This document shows positions 31,749 to 37,313 of a stretch of 37,313 bases of DNA, piece after piece. The notes beneath the pieces are model-generated. The model saw only the letters and a program-made list of their open reading frames with translations, had not been told where the DNA came from and ran no database searches. Positions within the stretch are counted from its first letter, which is position 1, and each line of letters opens with the position of its first letter. The stretch comes from Thermoplasmata archaeon (GTDB taxonomy: Archaea > Thermoplasmatota > Thermoplasmata > Thermoplasmatales > Thermoplasmataceae), in the NCBI GenBank assembly GCA_021803655.1, contig JAJZLK010000064.1:1-37313 (forward strand). Reading direction: 5' to 3'. Both the position numbers and the translations under genes were made by a program.

Positions 31749-32579
31749 TTGTTTCAGCTGGAGAGATACCAGATTATTTTCAGGTATTTCTTCCTCAACT
31801 ATTTCAGGTCAAGAGGTTTTTATTTCATGTTATTCTTTGTGCTGTTCATCTCAGGAATCATGGCGTATGCCTCATTCGCCTACGTGAACGACCTTGGGAA
31901 TTTCATCTCTGTCTCCTCCGGAATCCCCTTGGATCTGAAGGAGAGATTTCTGGAATATTTCTGGGGGATGTTCGTGCCTTACATCGCCCTGTTTGCCTCT
32001 GCGTTCTTCGGGGCAGGGGCCATAGCGGGGGAGATTGAGGACGGCACGGCCAATTTCACATTCTCACTCCCAATGAACAGGCACTCGCTGTTGGTGGGTA
32101 AATTTGCTGCTGCCTATGTGAGTTCAATATTTATCTCCGGAATATACTACATAGCACAGTCCGCAGTCTACACTGCAATTTTCCACACACTGCCTTCCTA
32201 TCCCATCCTGCTCTCTTTCCTAATTGCAATGCTGTTCACAGTATCCATACTCTCAATCGTCTTCCTGCTGTCTTCTCTTTTCAGGAGAACTCTATATGCC
32301 AGCCTCAGCGTGGTGATCCTGTATTTCATTGTGTTCCAGGCGATGACCCTCATATCGGAGATTTTCTATAACACTGTTCCACAATATCTGATAAACAATG
32401 CTTCAGGAGCTATCTTCAACGTCTATGTCGGGATAACTTTCTCTGCAACCGGAATCATTGGGACGCTTCAGCCGGCGGGAGCATCATTCATCATTTATTC
32501 TTCACTTGTGATGGCCTGTTATGCCATCGCCTGTATTGTTGCCTCCATCCTGATATTTGAAAGGAGGGAGTCCCTGTGA
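31749..32579 (+). CDS. ABC-2 type transporter permease
   Basis: Encodes 276 residues from TTG, immediately after the preceding stop. Six hydrophobic segments (about 24-45, 75-100, 122-145, 152-178, 186-207, 245-268) are arranged as in ABC-2 permeases. GEIEDGTANFTFSLPMNRHSLLVGKFAA is the typical cytoplasmic coupling segment. It is expected to form the channel of an exporter with the downstream ATPase; the substrate is unknown. Confidence 0.85.
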   Translation: MFQLERYQIIFRYFFLNYFRSRGFYFMLFFVLFISGIMAYASFAYVNDLGNFISVSSGIPLDLKERFLEYFWGMFVPYIALFASAFFGAGAIAGEIEDGTANFTFSLPMNRHSLLVGKFAAAYVSSIFISGIYYIAQSAVYTAIFHTLPSYPILLSFLIAMLFTVSILSIVFLLSSLFRRTLYASLSVVILYFIVFQAMTLISEIFYNTVPQYLINNASGAIFNVYVGITFSATGIIGTLQPAGASFIIYSSLVMACYAIACIVASILIFERRESL

Positions 32580-33520
32580 GGAAAGCAACACGGACTTCAA
32601 CCAGTACTGAAATGAGCGGACAAGAGGGTCGCAGGCAAGTCATCTCGATCCACGAAGTTACCAAGAGATACAGTGGAAGGACTGCCCTCGATGGTATGGA
32701 TCTGGAACTCCGGGGACCGGGGGTTATCTCCTTCCTGGGACCGAACGGTGCAGGGAAAACTACTCTTTTCAAGCTGATTAACAGGCTCTCATTTCCAGAC
32801 GCAGGAGAAATAATAGTGAACGGGTACAACATCGTGTCCGAAGCGGAAAAGGCTCTTTTCTGCATGGGTTCACAGATCGATGAAACAAGGTTCCATCCAT
32901 ACCTGACCGGCAGGGAGATTCTCTCATTTGTTTACCTCATGAGAGGCACCCCTAACGACATGGTGGCAGAAAGGTTGAGAATAGTCGGAGAAGGGATGGG
33001 GATAACTTCGTTCCTCGACGACAGGTTCGGTACCTATTCTTCAGGTATGAAGCAGAGATTTGCAATAGCCAATGCTATAATGTCGGATGCCGAGATTATC
33101 TTCTTTGACGAACCAACCACGAACCTGGATCCCTCCGGCATAGCAGAGTTCAGGAACCTGATTCGGGACCTTCGTGAGATGGGAAAATTGATACTTATCA
33201 GCTCACACCTCCTGAGTGAGGTGAGTGGGATCAGCGACCGTATTCTCATAATGAACCGGGGAAAAATCGTCTTTGATTCTGATATCGAGGAGATCGAAAG
33301 ATTCCTTTCCATCAGGCTTGAGGAGATCCCTGAAAACGTTCCTAAGAGTATTCCTGGCGTGTCTGAGATATCCCGCAGGGGCGACTCCATTGTAGTGAAG
33401 CCGGAAAAGGGGGTAAGCAACTCAGAGGTTATTGAGAGGTTCATTGAGAAGGGACTTAAAATCAGGGAGATAACCGAGGTTGAAGGGCTTGAAAGAATCT
33501 ACGCTTCCAGAACCGCGTGA
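32576..33520 (+). CDS. ABC transporter ATP-binding protein
   Basis: Encodes 314 residues. The GTG at 32576 overlaps the permease TGA (GTGA), showing coupling; an ATG at 32612 is the alternative start. All ATPase motifs are present: Walker A GPNGAGKTT (about 60), Q-loop GSQIDE, signature YSSGMKQRFAIANAIM, Walker B IIFFDEPTTNLDP and H-loop ISSHLLSE. The about 90-residue C-terminal extension is typical of ABC-2 exporter ATPases. It powers export by the adjacent permease. Confidence 0.93.
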   Translation: MRKATRTSTSTEMSGQEGRRQVISIHEVTKRYSGRTALDGMDLELRGPGVISFLGPNGAGKTTLFKLINRLSFPDAGEIIVNGYNIVSEAEKALFCMGSQIDETRFHPYLTGREILSFVYLMRGTPNDMVAERLRIVGEGMGITSFLDDRFGTYSSGMKQRFAIANAIMSDAEIIFFDEPTTNLDPSGIAEFRNLIRDLREMGKLILISSHLLSEVSGISDRILIMNRGKIVFDSDIEEIERFLSIRLEEIPENVPKSIPGVSEISRRGDSIVVKPEKGVSNSEVIERFIEKGLKIREITEVEGLERIYASRTA

Positions 33521-33553
33521 AGAAACAGACTCAATTTGAAAGAATAAAAAGTG

Positions 33554-33576
33554 TCCGGGTTCATTTCAAACCCGGA
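33554..33576 (-). terminator. Hairpin terminator, probably for the minus-strand secreted protein gene
   Basis: TCCGGGTT (33554-33561) and AACCCGGA (33569-33576) form a perfect 8-bp stem with a 7-base loop. On the minus strand it is preceded by T8 and T5 runs after the stop at 33601 and followed by CACTTTTTATTC. Plus-strand flanks have A-runs only, so the terminator works for the minus strand. Confidence 0.55.
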
Positions 33577-33600
33577 GAAAAAGAGTTGGAAAAAAAATTA

Positions 33601-34965
33601 TCAGGCTACGCCCATCTCTGCACTGGCGACGTTCTTCAGCTCTTGTATTGTAAAGCTGCTGGTACCGGAGAACACTTCGAAGATTATGAAGTTCTTATAC
33701 TGCACCGCAACAACCGACGTATGGATGGTAATGCCAGAAGAGTTTACCTGTTGCGAAGAGACGTTGAGGTACGAGTATCCACCCACAAAGCCACTACCAA
33801 CGATTGGGCTACTGCTAATCGCTAATTGCAAGGCAAAAAACGTTTTGTTAGCAGCCGAATTGCCAGTGAAAGTTATGTATCCCACTGATCCAACCTCTGT
33901 TATCTTTCCAGAGGAGGGTGACGTGTATAATGATACACCTATGTTCGTTATGTTTCCAATGGTTTCATTGATTGTTGCGTGCTCTGTGGCAGTGATTGGG
34001 ATTGATGAACTACTGGCAGACGCAGAGGCATTCAGCCACTCGTTAATGAGCGTGGTAGCATTGTGAATAGCGATTCCAGCAGTAATGTCCTGCGACCATG
34101 AACCTCCGAGGCTAGTTGCAAGAGTGGAAGACGAAACGAAGGTGGAGGCCTGGCTAATAGAGACGGAAGCAGCAACACTCATCTCCGAAGCAAATAGACT
34201 TTCGAAAACGGAGAGCGTCTGGTTCTGGTGGCTGACATAAGAAATGAATATTATGAACTGGTTGTCAAGCCCTATGAAAGCCGAAGTGTTAAAGGAATTC
34301 TTGTAACTGGCGGTAAAGTTTCCCGTTGTGCCGTTATACGTTGAAGTTGGCATGTAGGCTGATACGAATACATACTCATGCCCACTGGAAACGCCCTTAT
34401 GCATGTAAGAATATCCGCCAGTGTAAGACGAATTGGTTACGTTGGTCACATTGACATAGATGTCGTTAAAAATGCCTCCGTTAATCGATGCGTTTGAGTA
34501 CTCCAGGAAGCCGACACTTGAGAACGCCAGTTCTTTTCCGCTTGGTGCAAAGATACCCATCTCAAATGCAATGAGCCCATTTAACGGAGAAACGTTACCT
34601 GTGCTTGGCGTTGCAACTGCAGACGGATAACCATTTGCCGCAAGTTCACCGAGCAAGCCATTTGCTTGAAGAGGACCAGAATGAGGAGCTAAGGAAAGAG
34701 AACCTCCGCCACTGGTATTCATAAGATCCTGAAGTCCCTGTGGGCTTGATATCTGCCCTGAGGATCCGGAATTCTGCTGCCATGTGCCTCCATAGGCCTT
34801 GCTGACTGTTGAGGAACTCACGACATTAGGAGCACCAGGGGAACCAGACGTTGATGTTTTGGTGGGCGACGTTGGCAGGGATAAAATTCCTGCAGCAAAC
34901 AGGGAACCCACGACTACCACTACTACAACCAAGACTACGATAACTGCCGTAACTTTATTAGTCAT
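33601..34965 (-). CDS. Secreted/anchored protein made of two related halves, unknown function
   Basis: Encodes 454 residues. A strongly hydrophobic N-terminal helix (about 5-27) is followed by a Ser/Thr/Pro linker, then two related units. The first begins VSSSTVSKAYGGTWQQ...GLQDLMNTS (about 49-85) and continues to TGGYSYMHKG...HEYVFVSAYMP. The second begins VSSSTLATSLGGSWSQ...ATTLINEWLNAS (about 270-305) and continues to VGGYSYLNVS...TSVVAVQYKNFIIFEVF. Many NxS/T sequons fit a glycosylated surface protein. I know no family. A TATA-like element lies about 33 bases before the ATG and a hairpin terminator follows, so it is a single-gene transcript. Confidence 0.7.
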   Translation of the reverse strand: MTNKVTAVIVVLVVVVVVVGSLFAAGILSLPTSPTKTSTSGSPGAPNVVSSSTVSKAYGGTWQQNSGSSGQISSPQGLQDLMNTSGGGSLSLAPHSGPLQANGLLGELAANGYPSAVATPSTGNVSPLNGLIAFEMGIFAPSGKELAFSSVGFLEYSNASINGGIFNDIYVNVTNVTNSSYTGGYSYMHKGVSSGHEYVFVSAYMPTSTYNGTTGNFTASYKNSFNTSAFIGLDNQFIIFISYVSHQNQTLSVFESLFASEMSVAASVSISQASTFVSSSTLATSLGGSWSQDITAGIAIHNATTLINEWLNASASASSSSIPITATEHATINETIGNITNIGVSLYTSPSSGKITEVGSVGYITFTGNSAANKTFFALQLAISSSPIVGSGFVGGYSYLNVSSQQVNSSGITIHTSVVAVQYKNFIIFEVFSGTSSFTIQELKNVASAEMGVA

Positions 34966-34990
34966 ATAGGTGGTGTATCTAAAAAAGGGC

Positions 34991-35004
34991 TTTTAAATAT
35001 ATGC
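34991..35004 (-). promoter_or_regulatory. TATA-like promoter of the two-unit secreted protein gene
   Basis: Minus-strand GCATATATTTAAAA about 33 bases before the ATG at 34965, predicting a short leader of about 7 bases. Confidence 0.5.
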
Positions 35005-35217
35005 TTGAAGGTAATATTTACGAGTTCAAAAAAGCTGAAAGACGAATATCTGCCTAAAGTTCAACGATGAATGCAGATCAAATTTCTAAGATCTATTATG
35101 CCACCGACACAGAAAATACAAGTTTCACACTAAATAACTGGTGGAAAAGAAAAGAAAGCAATGGAGGAGATCGAGTTCATGCAGCCTACCTCAGATCAGA
35201 ATATTCAGGAATATAAG

Positions 35218-35242
35218 GCAATATATATTGCGTTATATATAA
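35218..35242. repeat. AT-rich double palindrome
   Basis: GCAATATATATTGC (35218-35231) is a perfect 14-bp palindrome and TTATATATAA (35233-35242) a perfect 10-bp one. Together ATATATA (35221-35227) and TATATAT (35234-35240) make inverted arms around the six bases TTGCGT. This could be overlapping TATA boxes, a regulator site or a recombination-type site. Confidence 0.45.
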
Positions 35243-35488
35243 TTACATGATCCGTCCGCAGGAAACCCAGCGATTTCCATGGACATCAGGAACTGAGAAA
35301 CCTACCGCCTGAACACAAGAGAATGTGGACAGTCTCAAAGGGGACAAAACAATATGGATGACGCAGGAAGTTTAATCGGAAGGAGCGATTGAGGAAGGGT
35401 AAGGTACCTGGATGATTGTGATAGCGTTAATTTCGCTTGAAGGAGGAATTAACTATTCCAGAGATCGACTTGGCCAGTTCGGCAGGAA

Positions 35489-35495
35489 AGAGGTG
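35489..35495 (+). promoter_or_regulatory. Shine-Dalgarno deciding a TTG start
   Basis: GAGGTGA four bases before TTG at 35500. It indicates a leadered transcript, unlike most genes in this window. Confidence 0.55.
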
Positions 35496-35499
35496 AAGA

Positions 35500-36453
35500 T
35501 TGACAGAGTCAACTTTTTATGAGATTCCGATAGAAATAAGGGCCCTGAAAACAGCCAGCGTCTACGTTGTAAGAACTGACAGCAAAACGTTTCTCATAGA
35601 CTCCGGAATGCGCCCATCCACTGAAAAAGAACTCAATGAACAGGGACTTGATACTGGTGAAATAGACGGGATAATACTGACTCATCTTCATGTGGATCAC
35701 ATAGGCGGAGCCATGTCTATCAAGAAACATCATGGTTCTTCAATAGTCATGGGCAGGAAGGACGCTGAACTGTGTCTAAGGATAGGAGAAGACCCCACGG
35801 GATATCTGGGTTTCCTGGAGTCATATTACCGTTCAAACGGAGTGAGCAAGGAGGTTCTCGATCAACTCGTGACTGATCATCCTATGCGTATGGAGTATGC
35901 AAGATACAATGAACTTGAAGTGGATCAGATGGTAGATGACGCCGCAAGACCGCTGAACGACCCACAAATGAACCTGCTTATGACGCCCGGACACTCGCCC
36001 GGATCCATCTCGCCATATCTCGGCAATGGCGAGATTTTTGTCGGTGATCTAGTGCTGAGAACGATCACTCCAAACATAAGTTTTTACGATGAATCTACAG
36101 ACATGCTTTCGATCTACCTGGAAAGTCTTGCAAAGTTGAAAATGCTCAACTTCAGCAGGGTGAATCCCGGGCACGGCGCCCCTTTCAGTGATCTGAACAC
36201 GCGCATCGGGGAAATTGAGGCACACCACAGGCACAGGCTTGACGAAGTTCTGGGTATAATAGGGCACCAGTCTGCGACGGCTTTTCAGGTAACCTTGCAA
36301 ATGAAGTGGAGCAGGGGAAGGACGTTCGAAAGCATGAACGAATTCGAGCGTAATTTCGCGTTTGGCGAAGCAGTTTCCCACATAAGGAAGTTAACCCACG
36401 ACGGGCTCGCAGAACCACATGAAAAGGATGGAATCACCTATTTCAGGGCTTAA
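35500..36453 (+). CDS. Metallo-beta-lactamase-fold hydrolase with C-terminal winged-helix domain
   Basis: Encodes 317 residues from TTG. Metal motifs are THLHVDHIGG (about 60-70), MTPGHSPGSIS, a GDLVLR Asp and NPGHGAPFSD. The C-terminal about 85 residues (HHRHRLDEVLGII...AVSHIRKLTHDGLAEPHEKDG) form a winged-helix-like domain as in LACTB2-type MBL proteins, which act on RNA or thioesters in other organisms. The substrate here is unknown. The other MBL enzyme at 13019 lacks this domain, so they are not recent duplicates. Confidence 0.85.
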   Translation: MTESTFYEIPIEIRALKTASVYVVRTDSKTFLIDSGMRPSTEKELNEQGLDTGEIDGIILTHLHVDHIGGAMSIKKHHGSSIVMGRKDAELCLRIGEDPTGYLGFLESYYRSNGVSKEVLDQLVTDHPMRMEYARYNELEVDQMVDDAARPLNDPQMNLLMTPGHSPGSISPYLGNGEIFVGDLVLRTITPNISFYDESTDMLSIYLESLAKLKMLNFSRVNPGHGAPFSDLNTRIGEIEAHHRHRLDEVLGIIGHQSATAFQVTLQMKWSRGRTFESMNEFERNFAFGEAVSHIRKLTHDGLAEPHEKDGITYFRA

Positions 36454-36625
36454 TGACTCCTTCTCTGATCCTCGCGCAGTTATACAAGGAAGACCGCGGG
36501 CGCTTCCGTTTCGTCCAGGAAACTTCGAGACACGGGACTGCAAGCATGGAGAACACAGGAAGTTTGAAACTCCGTTCCGGAATAAACCTCGGAAGATCGT
36601 TTGCAGTCATTACGGCCAGGATCAT
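36443..36625 (-). CDS. Possible small protein coupled to the oxidoreductase gene
   Basis: A 60-codon frame whose ATG (36625) overlaps the oxidoreductase stop in ATGA, the coupling geometry seen elsewhere here. Its Arg codons (AGG, CGG, AGA) match the local style better than the competing plus-strand 60-codon frame (36453-36635), which uses CGC and CGT. The product has two Cys (AVPCLEV, YNCARIR) and a basic middle; no family is recognised. It may be non-coding. Confidence 0.3.
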   Translation of the reverse strand: MILAVMTANDLPRFIPERSFKLPVFSMLAVPCLEVSWTKRKRPRSSLYNCARIREGVIKP

Positions 36626-37313
36626 GGACTCCTGAGAGGACTTATTCTGACCCTTGTGTCTTTGTAGGCAGGAGTTTTCATTATCGGGTCAAGGGTTGCC
36701 GGTGTCAGGATGTTGACAGGCATGGAAGCGAAATGGAATGTCGTGAATGTTACACCGGGCGGAAGATCGCCGCCAGATTTCACCCTGCACGTTATCTTTC
36801 CGGACGTAGACTCCAGTTCGACCGTGTCTCCTTCCTTCAGGTTCTCCCTCTGCATGTCATGGACGTTCATTTCCAGGTAGGGACCTTCCGTTATCCTTGA
36901 AATCACGGGCGATCTTGACGTCATAGTGCCAGTATGATACTGTTCCCTCTTTCTTCCCGTGATCAGAACGTACGGGAATCCAGTCTCGTCGGACACGTGC
37001 CATTCCACTGGCCTGAACCTGGCCTTTCCCCTCATCGCACCTCCAACGTGCAGTATGGTAGTCCCCTCCGAGTCCTCCGATGGAACAGGCCACTGCAATC
37101 CTCCGGACTGGAGTCTTGAATGTTTGACTCCTTTCCACTTCGGCACAAGTCTTGCAATCTCATCCATAATTTCAGAAGCGTCATTGAAACTTGACTTTCG
37201 CAACTGATTCTTGATTTCGTGTTGTATTGCAGCGGATAAATCGTTGATCTGGAATAGTGCATATGGGTGCACTATTCTTTTATACCAGTTCGTGATTACA
37301 GATGGTGTTTCTG
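36622..37313 (-). CDS. Molybdopterin oxidoreductase, formate dehydrogenase alpha-like, C-terminal part (cut by window edge)
   Basis: The frame is open through the right edge; about 230 C-terminal residues are visible, the true start lies outside, and the GTG at 37272 is internal. The early part (NWYKRIVHPYALFQINDL, GGLQWPVPSEDSEGT) is the end of the molybdopterin catalytic domain. FPYVLITGRKREQYHTGTMTSRSP, YLEMNVHDM, GDTVELESTSGKI and PPGVTFTTFHFASMPVNILT make up the C-terminal molydop-binding beta-barrel of formate dehydrogenase/nitrate reductase-type enzymes, with DPIMKTPAYKD near the end as in FdhA. Selenocysteine/cysteine and Fe-S sites are out of view. The substrate is probably formate or a related compound, but this is not decided by this part. 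Confidence 0.85.
   Translation of the reverse strand, partial: ETPSVITNWYKRIVHPYALFQINDLSAAIQHEIKNQLRKSSFNDASEIMDEIARLVPKWKGVKHSRLQSGGLQWPVPSEDSEGTTILHVGGAMRGKARFRPVEWHVSDETGFPYVLITGRKREQYHTGTMTSRSPVISRITEGPYLEMNVHDMQRENLKEGDTVELESTSGKITCRVKSGGDLPPGVTFTTFHFASMPVNILTPATLDPIMKTPAYKDTRVRISPLRSP

Larger units (their letters stand above)
34966..35499. other. 534-base gap, AT-rich and without a confident gene
   Basis: It holds the promoter at 34991-35004, one short reading frame on the plus strand (35067-35216, 49 codons from ATG, containing NNWWKRKES; no recognised similarity and no TATA element at the right distance), an AT-rich dyad at 35218-35242, and the ribosome binding site of the next gene. 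Two short basic reading frames around 35300-35400 are broken by stops and could be gene remnants, but I cannot name them. Confidence 0.4.

Noticed and set aside
36622-37272. GTG at 37272 as the start of a short complete molybdopterin protein
   Set aside because: The frame stays open to the window edge and the upstream codons (VITNWYKRI) continue the oxidoreductase sequence, so this is an internal codon of a cut gene.

Overview
The window looks like a chromosomal segment of an archaeon of the order Thermoplasmatales or a close relative (moderate G+C, Arg codons mostly AGG/AGA/CGG, many ATA Ile codons). The gene set supports this: type II methionine aminopeptidase, CDP-archaeol synthase (CarS), short-chain isoprenyl diphosphate synthase, Pth2, Hjc-like resolvase, XerA-type recombinase, KptA, an AbrB-PhoU protein and a thermopsin-family acid protease. 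Many genes have a T/A-rich TATA-like element centred about 25-30 bases before the start codon and almost no leader. That is the promoter layout of leaderless archaeal transcripts, and I used it to choose several starts. No rRNA, tRNA, CRISPR array or intact insertion sequence was seen.

Layout. 1-120 is the tail of an unidentified gene. 168-6215 (minus) is a five-gene lipid cluster: membrane protein, surface phospholipase C-like phosphoesterase, diacylglycerol/lipid kinase, alkylglycerone-phosphate synthase (AGPS)-like flavoprotein and GlpA/GlpD-like glycerol-3-phosphate dehydrogenase. It is divergent from a PadR regulator (6361) whose promoter carries a 24-bp imperfect palindrome. 6842-13033 is mostly housekeeping: Map, thymidylate kinase, a trans-sulfuration-type PLP enzyme, the operon HTH-CBS / CarS / Pth2, a membrane protein and an AbrB-PhoU regulator. 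13019-15725 (minus) is an acyl-CoA synthetase plus metallo-beta-lactamase-fold hydrolase operon. 15912-19001 is a large thermopsin-like surface protease, followed by an Hjc-like nuclease. 19574-20944 is a class III aminotransferase. 21029-21549 is a frameshifted membrane protein gene, divergent from a ferritin-like/VIT1 fusion. 22712-27109 holds prenyl synthase, XerA, enoyl-CoA hydratase, PRPP synthetase and KptA. 27106-28779 is an Old Yellow Enzyme-type reductase with a degenerate C-terminus. Next come a small secreted protein, GlyA and a three-gene ABC export cluster. 33601-34965 is a secreted protein made of two related halves, 34966-35499 is a gene-poor AT-rich gap, 35500-36453 is a second MBL hydrolase, and the right edge is the C-terminal part of a molybdopterin oxidoreductase (formate dehydrogenase alpha-like).

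The most interesting unit is the cluster at 168-6215. Archaeal membranes are built on glycerol-1-phosphate, yet here AGPS-like, G3P-dehydrogenase-like and diacylglycerol-kinase-like genes lie together behind a secreted phospholipase C-like enzyme. The sequence fits either uptake and recycling of bacterial-type (G3P) lipids or synthesis of an alkyl-glycerone-phosphate-derived lipid, possibly under PadR control. Both readings are inference.
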